This document shows positions 10,500 to 21,310 of a stretch of 40,701 nt of DNA, piece by piece. The position numbers and the translations under genes are program-made. The DNA comes from Gnetum montanum. Lineage: Eukaryota > Streptophyta > Gnetopsida > Gnetales > Gnetaceae. Where the stretch lies: positions 531,536-572,236 of the forward strand of contig MNCI01004721.1 in NCBI GenBank assembly GCA_015680685.1, written 5' to 3'. The notes beneath the pieces are model-generated. The model made no database searches. It was not told where the DNA came from and worked only from the letters and a program-made list of their open reading frames with translations. Positions within the stretch are counted from its first letter, which is position 1. Each line of letters begins with the position of its first letter.

Positions 10500-12896
10500 T
10501 TTTAGGAATTTCCAACTTCCCCCAATTGATGTTTTCAGGTTAAGGTTTGGAAGTTGGCGACGGACCTGCTAAAGTTCATCTATGCTTTCTATGTAAGCAC
10601 TAGTTATTCCCTCAATTAGTTCCATGCATGTTAGTGAGTTGTGCACTTAATCAGCTATCAGCCACTGGGTATCTCTTTGTCGTGTGGCTGTTGCATATAG
10701 GCACTTTTGTAGGTTAAGGTCTTGTGCACACTGGTTGCATGCAAGCAATGCTAAATTTTGCTCAACCCCTGATCTCTACACGCAATGGTACCCTGTGTCA
10801 CTGTATGCAATGCATGGAACCTTCTTCTTCTCGATCTTCCTAAAAGTGTTCTCCTTAGATATTTACAGGGAAAGATCACGGATTCCTAGACGTGCATCTA
10901 CAATACTTAGCCATGCCCTTCCCATTATTATTCGGAAGTTCCCTTTATCGTTATTTACTTGTATCACTAGGAAATCAGCTAGGTACAACCACCCACACAC
11001 AGTGGTAATGATGTCCTCCACCAGTCCCAAGGGGACAGTGATGGATTGGTCGACCAAATCTAGTCGAATATTACTCTTCCTTAATGGAGGTAGGTTCCAG
11101 GCTTTGTACATCTCTTGTGAAATTAGGTTGACTCTGGAACCTGAGTCCAGAAGAGCTTTACATGGCTCATTCCTAGCGACTTGGAGATAGATTAGGGGGC
11201 TTCCAAGATCAGAGCATTTCCCAAGAAGGTGGCCCACCTTAATCCAGTCAGTAATGACATGTGTTAACATAATCATATGTGTTGAGCTTGGTGTTTGGTT
11301 TGAAGGGAGCTCTGAAGCCTTATTTTATGGAGAGGTGTTTAGAGGTTCAATTGCTTGTGGTTGTGAGGGCTTGGTTGGACTGTTGGTTATGAAGAAAGGT
11401 CTTCTCTTCATACGGTTGTTAGAACCAATAGTGGGTTGAGTACTTACAGCCCTTATGGCATTGTGTTGCTGCGGTTGAGTAGGGAGTTCCCCTTGCATTG
11501 CTAGAGCGAGTGGTAATGGAGCTATCGGTGTGAGAGTTGTGGATGGATTCGAAGGATGGTATGTTTGTAGGTTATCTCCCCTAGGAGAAGGAGTTCTAAA
11601 ATACTCACGAGCTTGGTAGTGATGTTTTGGTGTAACGTGACCAACTGAGTCACGTGGAGAGATTGGATGCTGCACATAGTAGCCATATGGGTCTGGTTGC
11701 TGGTAGGGGTATTGTTGCCTTGGTGGTGGCATCCCCCATGACTATGGGTATTTCCACTGTTGATGTTGCTCAACTAGTTGTGGTGGAGTTCCACTTGGAT
11801 AATACGTTGAAGGTTGGTGGAACTGCCTTGGGTTACCTTGAGGATAAGGTAACCATCGAGGTGCTTGCCGTTTATTAAATCGTGGGTTTAGTGCATACAC
11901 CCCAGACTCTTATAGATGTGAGATTATTGGGCAACATCCCTTAGGATGGTTGTATTGGCATATCTCACATCCACCGTCATTGTCTGTGTCTAAATCCACA
12001 ACCTCTTCGATGATGGCCATTTTACCCTTACCCTTGTTAGGTGCATTGTCTACTTCTCTCTTTTTCTTTTTGTCATGCTCACTACCTCGCTCTCTAGACT
12101 CCTCTATAATTTTAAGAATAGTTTCAAACCTACTATCCAAGGAGTCCCACATTTGTTCTACCTTTGCCGATACTTCGATTGTTAACTTTTGGAGTGGCAA
12201 AGTTTTCCTATTCACCATGTCTTCAAGTGGTGACTCTTCTTCCTCCTCATAGAATCGTGCTCCCCTTTTTCAAAGGGAAGGATCTTGGTTGTACTCTTCT
12301 GTGCTTTCTCTCTTCCGTAGCTCACCTTCTTCTTTGGCTACTTGCTCTAACAATTTATGGATTTGATAAGACCTAAGCTTCGATAACCTTCCTTGGGCAT
12401 ACGTCCCAAGGGTTCTTCTTGTTTCATGCCTAAGTCCATCTACAAGATGGCGTAGTTGATCCTGCTGTGAATAACCATGGCTAGGGCAACAATGTAATAG
12501 TGCGTAATAGCGATCCATGGCAGCATCCAAGGGTTCATGATTTCCTTGCTTCCATCCTTGGATTTGCTTTCGCAGGTTAGACACTCGGGAGTACGTTTGG
12601 TACATATCATTAAACAGTTCTAACATTGTATTCCACCTCTGAATGGATTCCAGTTCTAAGAACTAGTACCAGCTTTCAGCTTCTTTCACTAGTGTCCTTG
12701 GGAACAACTTCAGTATTTTCCATTTGTTTTCTATATTTTGCAAGGCACATGCATCATGGAATGCTTGTAAATGGTTTTGAGGATCAGCGTTGTATCCCCC
12801 TTCGAATTTTGGGATGTTATTCATGTCTAACCTCTTGATCCTACTATCTTTTTGGTGCCTTGTGGGAACTCTTATGGCCTCTGTTATATCTAACAT
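10500..12896 (-). pseudogene. E1 gag core-protease polyprotein, decayed
   Basis: One reading frame runs without a detected frameshift from 12896 to about 10500, broken only by stops (TAG 12663-12665, TGA 12270-12272, TAA 11910-11912, TAG 11742-11744, TAA 11325-11327, TAA 10863-10865 and a few later). In order it shows a retrotransposon gag core (12896-12270, with LQAFHDACALQNIE, LRKQIQGWKQ and HLVDGLRHETRRTLG), a charged linker, a zinc-knuckle-like CEICQYNHPKGCC near 11940, a Pro/Gln-rich segment (11870-11330), and a retropepsin with the active-site LLDSGSRVNLIS near 11145 and a later IIMGRAWLSI. The frame continues about 120 codons past the protease. The product would have formed the capsid and cleaved the polyprotein. 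The same gag occurs in E2. Confidence 0.82.
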
Positions 12897-13807
12897 GCTT
12901 CTTGTTGCGAGTAGGGGTTCTTTGTGGTCATCTCATTCATAGCATCTATGGTGTCTATGCAGTTCCCTACTCTCCCTTCTTCCATGCCTTGATTCCTTAG
13001 AGTGCTCTCGTCCTTGTTCTCGACTGTCTCATCGATGTTTTTCACTCTATTTACCTTTATCCTCATGGTTGGTTTCCTTATGACTACGTCCAAACACTGA
13101 AGGAGAGGGTGAATGTGATGATGAAGGTGAAGAAGAAGGAGAACCATCGCATGATGGTGTTTTCTACCTTCTCTTCGATGGTCTCGACCACAATTGTGAT
13201 CATGATCAAAATGTCCGTCCTTATCATGTGGTTGTGTTCCTTCTTTGAACACTTCATGTTCATGGGTATCAGAACCATGGTTGTGAATTGTGGAGTGTAG
13301 GTTCTGATACACCACCTCCTGACCATCGTTAGGAGGAGGAACATTGTTTGGTGGGGAACTTGTTGAAGCAGGTTCACCATCCCCAATTTCTCTTAAGACG
13401 TGTAGAGAGTTATGAGGCCATTTACCCTTTGAGGATGTATAGTGACTCTCTTGTCGCAAGTCCCGTTGACGTTGCACTTCTGTGGGATGGTAGTCCCTTA
13501 TATCATGATCACATGCAACATATTATGCATACAAAAATGACATGCCTATTCGTGAGAGAGCACGAAGGAGCATGTTGGGGACTGATCGGTCTGGAGGAAA
13601 CACTATGTTACCTTCCAAGTCTCTCCAACGCAGTTATTCATCTTGATGGAGAATAAAGGTAAAGTCGGGTACATACTCATTGCGATGAGTATATACCACA
13701 TGAAATTCTTGAGGAACTAGCGGATCTGGGTTATGTGTGTTATGCCGTCAACTATCTCTTGTGTTAGTCCTAGGCGGTGAAGTGCTCTTATGCGAAGAAG
13801 AAAACAT
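12890..13807 (-). pseudogene. E1 gag N-terminal region, decayed
   Basis: An ATG on the minus strand at 13805-13807, about 145 bp after the LTR, opens a frame (MFSSSHKSTSPPRTN) that continues to 12890 with three early stops, two of them TGA or TAA where Arg or Gln codons are likely. The second half is very rich in His, Asp and Glu (around 13150-13300). It overlaps the gag core frame by 7 bases in a different frame, so one frameshift separates the halves. E2 keeps N-terminus and core in a single frame, which supports the view that they were once one protein. Confidence 0.6.
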
Positions 13808-13930
13808 TTTTGTTTTGTTCGGTGTGCGATTTACCGTTGTCTTATCTTTCCTTGATTAATCCTAAGGGTTTGTTCTAGCGTCCCAATGATATGGATGATT
13901 TCCTATGTTCTACATAGCGCACAAACAACT

Positions 13931-13951
13931 AAGTCCCCGACAACAGTGCTA
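13931..13951 (-). other. decayed tRNA-Asp primer-binding site of E1
   Basis: On the minus strand, next to the LTR end, the sequence TAGCACTGTTGTCGGGGAC aligns with the intact site of E2 (TGGCGCCGTTGCCGGGGAC) except for four changes, all C-to-T or G-to-A. Confidence 0.7.
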
Positions 13952-13952
13952 A

Positions 13953-14746
13953 TGATGAGTGGCGAGGTCCCCTACACTCAACCATACAAATACGAGCGTT
14001 TCACGCTCAATCTGGTCGAACTCCAAGGACTAAGTGCTTACGTGCCTTAATGGAACACTTAAGGTTAATCAATCGCTATCTTCCCAAACTTACTTGTATT
14101 GTCACGATTGTATGGTTAAGTAAGCTTGAGGCATATGATTTTTATAACTTTTATCTTTTTAATGTCTTATGCTAATAGGGGAAGGTGAAGAGAACTAAGT
14201 GACCAGCTTACGTTAACTATTCACTAACTAAGTTCTAATTGTTCCTAACACCAGTATCCGTTCCCACTTGCTGCATACATCCTAAACTAGTGCAACACTG
14301 CTGGGATTACCAAACGCTAATCGTTACTAGGTTACCAAGCACTACACACATGCTCGAAGCAGTCGTACAGAGTGTACTTAACTAGGAGAGTCAAGGGTTG
14401 AGAGAGAGATTAATTAACTAGGAAAGAATTTAAACATTTAACAATAATTAATTACTATTTAGCTTAATCTGTATGCTGCAAGGTTTATCATAAAGTTCAT
14501 CTTTATTGTCATACACAAATGTGTGCTTAGGTACAAATTGCTTGAATAAAGATCCATTCACTCTATGACTCCTACGACAGGCACACAGGAATTATTCTAA
14601 CTCTGGAATGGTAAAAATGCAAGACTTTAGCTAAGGATCTAAGTCTAACTATCGGGAACTAAGGGTGCTGCCTCTTATTTATAAAAGATGAGGCAAGACA
14701 CGATATCGTGTATGCGATATCGCTTACGCAATATTGCGGCTCATCA
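13953..14746 (-). repeat. 5' LTR of E1 (794 bp)
   Basis: It is bounded by TGATGAG at 13953 and CTCATCA ending at 14746. On the minus strand a TATA region (about 14673-14686) follows palindromes at 14701-14708, 14714-14723 and 14728-14737. The transcribed half has the paired motifs CTGGGATTACCAA (14301-14313) and ACTAGGTTACCAAG (14326-14339). Confidence 0.85.
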
Positions 14747-14790
14747 TAGGGGGTGTTGAAATCCAAATTTTTTAAAACAATATTTACCTC
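14747..14790 (-). repeat. 3' part of an old SINE-like copy between two LTRs
   Basis: The 44 bp between the E1 LTR and the next solo LTR, joined to the sequence after 15669, resembles 22444-22510. Shared pieces are TAGGG(GG)TGTT and, after 15669, CAAGATATATAGTC. Both LTRs therefore landed in the same older repeat. Confidence 0.5.
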
Positions 14791-15664
14791 TGATGAGTGG
14801 CGAGGTACCCCTACACTTAACCATATGAATACGAGCGTTTCATGCATGATCTGGTCGAACTCCGCAAACGAGCTAGTTGTGGTATTTAGATAATTACTCG
14901 TAGGTCGCAATTCGCTGTCTTCCCACCTGGACTAGTATTAACTTTGTCACGTATGGTTTAGTCTAGAGTGAGGTGTATGATGTGTTCTAATACTAACACT
15001 ACTCCTAGATACAATGGGAAATAATATTAACTAAGCTAAGAGAGAGAGGGTGAGAGAGAATCTAAGCTAGCCTATGTGCGATGAGCATCCGTTCCTCAAT
15101 CATCTGTACATATCTTGGACCTCGTGCACGACTACCACTGGGATTACCAAGCGCATGGCCTAAGTATGCTATTGGGTTACCAAGTAGTCACACTTGAATG
15201 CTCGTGATTAATTCGTACTCATTCCACGTTTAATAGGAGTGTAGGGTGAAGAGATATTAACTAAGAAAGTAGTAAAAACTAATTAAATAAATAATTAAGC
15301 TAAGTGGATGCTGCAATGATGAAGTAATCTCGATCTTTATTGCCGGTCATGTGCCTATCCAAGTACATCACACTCGAATAAGGATGTCGTACAATTACAA
15401 TCACCACACTACGGGCATGCATTAGGAGGAAAGGGTTGAGAGGAACTTGAACTTAAAAATTTATAATAAAATCTAAGAACTAATGCCCAAAACCAAGTGT
15501 GCCGCCTTTTATTTATAGGCTCACATCAGAACCATGATATCGCAGCTGCGATATCGGGGCAGCGATAACGGGGGTTCGATAACTGGGCCTGACAGACCAT
15601 ATCTTGTATCAGGGCTCCGATAACAAGGCTCCGATAACTAGGCCTGACAGACCATGACTCATAA
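14791..15664 (-). mobile_element. solo LTR (874 bp), E2 family
   Basis: It starts TGATGAG at 14791 and ends CTCATAA at 15664 (one change from CTCATCA), with the duplication ACCTC at 14786-14790 and 15665-15669. It aligns with the E2 LTR in reverse. The minus-strand TATA box is at about 15508-15520. The U3 (15530-15660) holds several GATATC/GATAAC motifs and a direct repeat of GCCTGACAGACCAT. No internal region is present. Confidence 0.87.
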
Positions 15665-16107
15665 ACCTCCAAGATATATAGTCAAATTAGAAGTTTATAA
15701 TTCAACATTACTTATTAGTTTTAGCACGTGTTTGGAATCATCATGTTCATCATTTAATGGCTATTCTTGTTGTGGTTTCAAGCTTAGGATAAGGCATGAG
15801 CATAATTTTCTAAAGTTTAAAGTGATTGAAGAGCATATTTATTATAGAAAATTATATAAATTAGGAAACAAATCCATGACATTTTTCTTCTTTCATTAAA
15901 GTCAAAAATTCATAAGTCAATATTTTTATTTAATTTTTTGCTAAAAAGAGTAATGGGTAGATGTATTAGTAGAATGATCCCAATCTCAAGCACCCATTCA
16001 TTTTCAAAGTTTTTGTTGTCATTAGGGAAGCCCTATCCATGGTAGCCAAGCTTAGCCCCATCAAATGCCTATATACATTTAGGCAAATCATGTTGTATGT
16101 GGAGTAA

Positions 16108-16350
16108 ATTCATCAATTGAAGATTTAATTCAAATTTTTAGTAATTTATCAATAATTCATCATTGACCGTTATTCATCAATATTCATTAACATTCATATA
16201 TTCATAATTCAACACTGTAACAATTTTCATCATTCATAATCATTTCATCATATTCACCAACATTCATCAATTCATCAATCCAATTGTTTACAAATCATCA
16301 ATCTATTTAAAATTCATTGTTCATTCATGATTATTAATATATTTCATAAT
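16108..16350. repeat. degenerate ATTCATCA low-complexity repeat
   Basis: ATTCATCA, TTCATCAAT and ATTCATAAT words recur every 8-20 bp across about 240 bp. It resembles an old, expanded microsatellite. Confidence 0.65.
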
Positions 16351-16748
16351 TTCAGCTTCAATTTTGTATTTGGATTCAACCATTCACCAAGATTTTCAGG
16401 TGCCATCAACATTCATTGCATTTTAGGAACTTGAACAATCACATTGGAGGCCATTCTTGTGTAATGCATTTTAACCATCAAATCAATTTAAATCAAGTCC
16501 AAATTTTGCACGAAGGTAGACTGTTCAGTGTGCTTCATATGAAATTTATAGGTTGCACAACTAAGCTCTCCAACAAGCTCAAGTTTAACTTGAAACTCAT
16601 CTAGATTACATAGATATTGTAGTTTCAAAATTAGAAAAAATTTCATTTTTCACACTTGAGCTACCCACATTATTTGATAAACCATGCATCCAAAAATTTA
16701 CAAATTTAAAAAAATATTTTCAAACTTCTTATAGCAAAGAAAACCAGT

Positions 16749-16825
16749 AATGCCCACTAGAATTGAACCTATAATTTGGACCTTCCAAAATGAAAGTCTT
16801 ACTATTAGGCTAACACCTTATTATT
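16749..16825 (-). repeat. tRNA-like SINE copy
   Basis: On the minus strand GGTGTTAGCCTAATAGTAAGAC (A-box region) is followed by AGGTTCAATTCTAG, the best B-box match in the family. Confidence 0.55.
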
Positions 16826-16839
16826 TACATAAAACTTTT

Positions 16840-16900
16840 GTAGAACTAGGTGTTTCTAAATAAAGAGTCTTACCACTAGATTAATACCTTATTGTTTCCT
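16840..16900 (-). repeat. SINE-like copy, A-box half only
   Basis: On the minus strand an AAGGTATTAATCTAGTGG head leads into TAAGACTCTTTATTTAGAA. The B-box half is absent. It lies directly upstream of the copy at 16749-16825 in the same orientation. Confidence 0.4.
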
Positions 16901-17569
16901 TATTGATATTTAGCTAAACTAATTAGTTGGTAAATCTTCATAGCCATTGTGGCATTTGCTCTTTATCTTTTATTCAAATGAGGTTTAATCTTCTAATTTT
17001 TCACATTTAAACAAATATCATTTATGGTTTACTTGTCCCAAAAATTCATGTAGCTAGAATATTCCATGGGCATGAAATGCTTAAAAATAATTATTAGAAC
17101 AAATCACACTCAAAACCAAAGATTAAAAAGTTGTAAAAATAATTTTATTAGCTACTTAAAAAGGTTGAAAAACTAAAATAGTTGCGAAAGTTTAGGAAAA
17201 TGTTATTGGAACAAAATTAGCAATATGCAAAATAAGACCTATAAGAGATATTAGCCCATGCAAAATAAAAGCAGAAAATAGATTTAAGTAAATGTAAAAA
17301 TAATAACTACTACATAAGTACATAAGCACCACCAACATATGTTCAACGTGCTATTGCTACAAAATACTATAGTTTTCTATTTTGGTATAATCTTTATAAT
17401 CACTTGCTAAATTTTTAATGTAAAAAATTATAAGGTATTTTTCATGTAAACCATTATTTTCTTTTTTAAAAAACTCATATATCATTAACAATGTACATGT
17501 AATAACTTTATTGATATAAAGTCATGATATTTTTTTTGAAGGAAAAGTCTAGTTATTTATATAATGAAA

Positions 17570-20240
17570 GGAATGAACCTCCAAATCAACAAGTACAACA
17601 ACAAAATCATCATGGAGGGTGGAAGATCCTCCAACAAAATAGATGAACATCCAAACCAATCAAAAAGCCCCAGGCATTCCTATGGGGCATCAAAACCAAA
17701 AAATAGTCATGTGCAACATCATCAAGTTCATTTAAAACAAAGGGCATGCATATTTGGAAAAACAAAGAATGCATAGTTTATGAGCACCATATTAGCTCAT
17801 CCCATAAGGAGTCATGAGTATCAAACATTGTCGTTGTGTATTCATGGATATTTTCCCACATGTGAAAGTTGGTAAATGCTTTCAAGACATATTTAGAGAG
17901 AGAGATTTGGCACTTTGCATGGAAAGTGCAAGCATTCTACTTGAGCCAAATCTCCTAGGTAACCTTCACCCATAATGAAATCTCACACAAGTGGCTTTGA
18001 ATGATGGATCATTCTCTAATCATTTTCCAACATTGATCCCACATGATCCTAGTCCAAATGCACATGAATTGACCTATAGCCTTTGTAAATAGATATTGCT
18101 TAAAGAGGTGTGTCATGGTTTCAATCTCCTTATAGCAAAGGACATACTAAGAAGTCATGGCAAAATCCCATTGGTAGAATTTTTCCTTAGTGAGCATTGC
18201 ATGATAAGCTAATAGCCAAGCAAAAAACCTCATTTTTGTTGATAATGAAACCTCCAAATAAGGTCTCATCCCCTTACTTTGGTAATGGATTACATATAAA
18301 GACATGAGATTCATTGTTTATGGTTTGTCGAAGCAAAACACAAAGTATCTTCATGGGTTAACTTAGATGAGCTTTGTCTTTTAAGAATGTCAAGAATTTT
18401 GATGAATTGGCCATGCTTGTTATCATCATGAAAGATTGATGAAGTTCTCCATTGCCTTCTACTAAACCAATCCTTTACACATACCCCTAGACCTTTGCAC
18501 AGTAAGGTGACTGCTTTAGAAAAAACTTCCCCAATCATTTTGTGATAAGCTTGTCCTATCGGAAGATCTTTCACCGAAATGTTTGCTTCACCAAATTCTC
18601 AATACTCAAGTGACTGAAGAAAAGTCCATCCTCTCCTAATGATTTTCCATATCTTTGAGGCTTGGCAAGTCCATAGATTAAGATAGCACATCCAAAGACA
18701 ACGAACCCAAGGCTTGTTTGCTTAGGACCAAACCTCCCAAGCTAACTTAGCAACCAGAATACAAACTTGCCTCCCAAAATCCCAAAGCCCATAACCACCT
18801 ACATGAACCAAGATAGTTATCTAATTCCAAGCAATTAAATGAAATTAGTGATGCTCCTTCCCACTAGACTAAATGATGAGCAGCAAGGTACCCCTACGCC
18901 CAACCATATGAATCATAAGTGTTCACATGTGATCCAGTTAAATTCCACAGATCTTAAGTTCTTAAGTACACTAGTTCCAAGACATGAAATCTAATAGTGA
19001 CAATTGTTGTCTTCTTAACTATACTTATGGAGCTTAATTGTATGGTTAAGTATAATTGAGGCACATGATTTTTATTATTTTATATTTTATTTGTCTATGA
19101 TTAAGAATAGGTTGAAACTCAATTTATAATCAATTTAACTGATCTAATTGTTAATTAATAATTAACTACCCTAACACAAGTATCCGATCCCACTTTTTGT
19201 GCACATCCTGAACACATATAATGTTGTTGGGTTAACAAACATTAAGCGTTACTGGGATTACCAAGGGTCATATGCATGCTCAAAGCGGTTGTACTTATGT
19301 GCCTAATTAATTAATTGCTATTTAATCTAGTTAGCTTACTGTAGCTTAATTACTTGGAAGCATTAAAGGAAATTACATAAAACATTAAATGCATGAATAA
19401 AATATTTAAGCAAGCCAATGTGTTGTGATTAGAAAGTTTATCTTTGTTGCCACACACACTGCCATGCTCAAGTACAACAGTGCTCAAATAAAGATCTATA
19501 CACTCAATAACTCCTACTGTAGGCACTTTGGAAAATATTCTAACTTTGGAGAAAAAAAAATTACAAGAGCTCTACTATGCTATGACAAAAACGATATGGA
19601 AACCGTGTGCCCAAGCGCTATATTTATAGGCCAGCACATACCCCGTGATATTGAATATCTGACATCGCATCTTGGGGTCTGATATTGGGTATTCAACATC
19701 ACGAATCTGATATCGGAGCCTTGCTAAATGCAATTCATCACCAAAGGAAAGTCCTCACAATTTGATTGACTTATGACATGAATTAGGCTAGAGGATTAAA
19801 AACCAGTGTACTATAAATGGGAATGCTTTAGATGAAAATTTAGCTAGAGTCAGCTTACATGCAGAAGACACAAACATACCTCTCAAAGAGGCAAACTTCT
19901 TTTGCATCTTTCCCAACACTCTTTTCCAACTATTAGTTGATTTTTGTTTGTATAATAGAGGTTGCCCCAGATAGGTGGTTGGAAGCGAGCTAATTGTACA
20001 CCCAAAAATATGCTTGATATGCTCAAATCTTTATGTCTAGTACCCCACATGAAAAAGCTCTATCTTATTTCAATTAACTTCAAGCCTTGTTGATTGACAA
20101 AATCCATTCAACATCTATATCACCTTTTTGGTTTCAAGGATAGATGCTAGGAAAAAACTCATTGTTTCATCTACATACTAAAGAGTACGAAGGTTCTAGG
20201 GAAATGGGGATGTGACATTAATAAAATAATAAAATATGAA
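17570..20240 (-). mobile_element. L1-type LINE fragment (RT C-terminal part and zf-RVT), split by a solo LTR
   Basis: Read on the minus strand from about 20240, the conceptual protein shows, in order: a YVDE motif in the place of the FADD/YADD box (about 20190); IFGCTISSLPTTYLGQPL (the LINE 'YLG.P' block); WKRVLGKMQKKFASL; and NQIVRTFLW. The LTR at 18874-19740 interrupts here. The protein resumes with GGYGLWDFGRQ and LAWEVW, then a zf-RVT-like FFAWLLAYHAMLTKEKF with a degraded cysteine region near 18130-18240. Stops and frameshifts are frequent and many stops are TAG at likely Gln. The 5' part (endonuclease and most of RT) is missing. The 3' end is not sharply defined. Confidence 0.75.
18874..19740 (-). 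mobile_element. solo LTR inserted in the LINE
   Basis: It starts TGATGAG at 18874 and ends TTCATCA at 19740 (867 bp). Flanks are CTAAA (18869-18873) and CCAAA (19741-19745), a 5-bp duplication with one C/T difference. LINE homology resumes directly on both sides. The minus-strand TATA box is at about 19620-19629, with GATATT/GATATC-like motifs at 19640-19720. It is closest to the inner solo LTR at 3052-3881. Confidence 0.86.
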
Positions 20241-20399
20241 TAGTAATCAACTCATTACCATGTTGAAAAAATCCCAATGCCAAAATGACTAGAATTTTAA
20301 ATCTTTCAAGTAGTATTGGATCATTATTTGAATTAAACTTGAGTCTCTTCTACTTAGGTTATAAGAACATAATTGTCCCTAAGGCATGAAATAACACTC

Positions 20400-21310
20400 T
20401 CATTATTCTCTTCTCCAATAGGGAGCAGATAGATTGCCAATGGACTGTAGGTTCATAAGCATGTACAGTTCTATCTATAAGATCCTTTCCAAGCTTCTTG
20501 TTCTTCAACTATAACCCCTCCTTTTGGATTTAATCAAGGAGGAGTAGATAAGGTTTATTCTTGATGGAAGCATCACAAGCAATGTCATTGCACTACATGA
20601 GGCTATTCAGTGAGCCAAAACACATTAAAACAAAAGTATGATTTATGAAGCTTTATTTAGCTATGGCATATGACAAGTTAATTACGAAGCCTTATAAACC
20701 ATGATTAGACTTTTGGTGTTTGAAAACTTACTTTGTAAATGGTTAATTTCATGTTCTTCTCAATTTGTTTCCAAATTTTTATAGAAGACAAGTGTTCTTC
20801 CCAATTTGCTCCTCCTCAAGGGCTCCACCAAGGGATACTTTCTGTTCTTAACTTTTTAACTTAGTGGTAGATATCCATGTAGGTGGATTTATAGCTTTGA
20901 TGTCTCTTCCCCCTTTTCTTAGGGCATTACCATCCTATGTTACATTGATGATACTTGGATTTTCTCTGAACCTTCTATTTCGAAAGCACAAAAATGTTAA
21001 GAGGTATTCAACCTATTTGCTAAGTCAATGGGGCTAGAGGTCCACTAGGCCAAAACCAAGTTAATCCTTATTAACTACTTCTAGTAGTGATTCTAATGCA
21101 TTATAGACTTGTTTGGATGTGTTGAAGGCTCTCTCCATGCCATCCACTTAGACAACCTCTTTTTGCTGGGCCAAAGATGAGTACCAATAGGAAAACTTTA
21201 ATGTAGAAGATACCATAAAAAGGTTTGAATCTTTGCAAAGATGGGAGCTTTCCAAATATCTTTCCTTTTTTATCCAAAAGTGTTCTCCAAGTCTTATTAA
21301 ATTTTTTATG
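20400..21310 (+). mobile_element. LINE reverse-transcriptase fragment, opposite strand to the first
   Basis: The plus-strand conceptual protein shows SSIYKILSKLLVL (LINE RT 'YKI..K.L..R'), IRFILDGSITSNVIALHEAI (the 'GF..GR.I.DN...A.E' block) near 20540-20600, a degraded catalytic region, APPQGLHQG (the 'RGVRQG' block) near 20810, YIDDTWIFSEP (the YxDD box region) near 20945, and then SMGLEVH.AKTK. Several stops and frameshifts are present. Both LINE ends are missing. It and the previous fragment lie head to head, so they are separate insertions or an inverted copy. Confidence 0.7.

Larger units (their letters stand above)
7831..14746 (-). mobile_element. E1: LTR retroelement with gag-protease only, non-autonomous
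   Basis: The element reads on the minus strand: 5' LTR (13953-14746), decayed primer-binding site, gag, protease, a long non-coding stretch, a short purine tract and a 3' LTR cut at its outer end (7831-8459). The two LTRs are very similar, differing mainly by C/T and G/A transitions and a roughly 80-bp deletion in the left copy. The internal region is about 5.5 kb. No reverse transcriptase, RNase H or integrase motif was found. The gag shape and the tRNA-Asp-type primer site point to the Athila/Tat side of Ty3/gypsy. It may be a deleted copy or a TR-GAG-like non-autonomous family. Confidence 0.75.
15670..17560. other. gene-free AT-rich stretch
   Basis: No protein is recognisable. It contains a low-complexity ATTCATCA-rich block and two SINE-like copies, listed separately. 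The ORFs in it are short and of random composition. Confidence 0.55.

Noticed and set aside
10684-11190. 168-codon plus-strand ORF
   Set aside because: It lies antisense to the E1 protease frame, whose motifs (LLDSGSRVNLIS, IIMGRAWLSI) are clear. The plus-strand product has no recognisable motif and is a shadow.
13084-13386. 100-codon minus-strand ORF overlapping E1 gag
   Set aside because: It is in a different frame from the gag N-terminal frame that links to the start at 13807. Its His/Ile/Thr runs come from the repetitive His-rich codons of gag.
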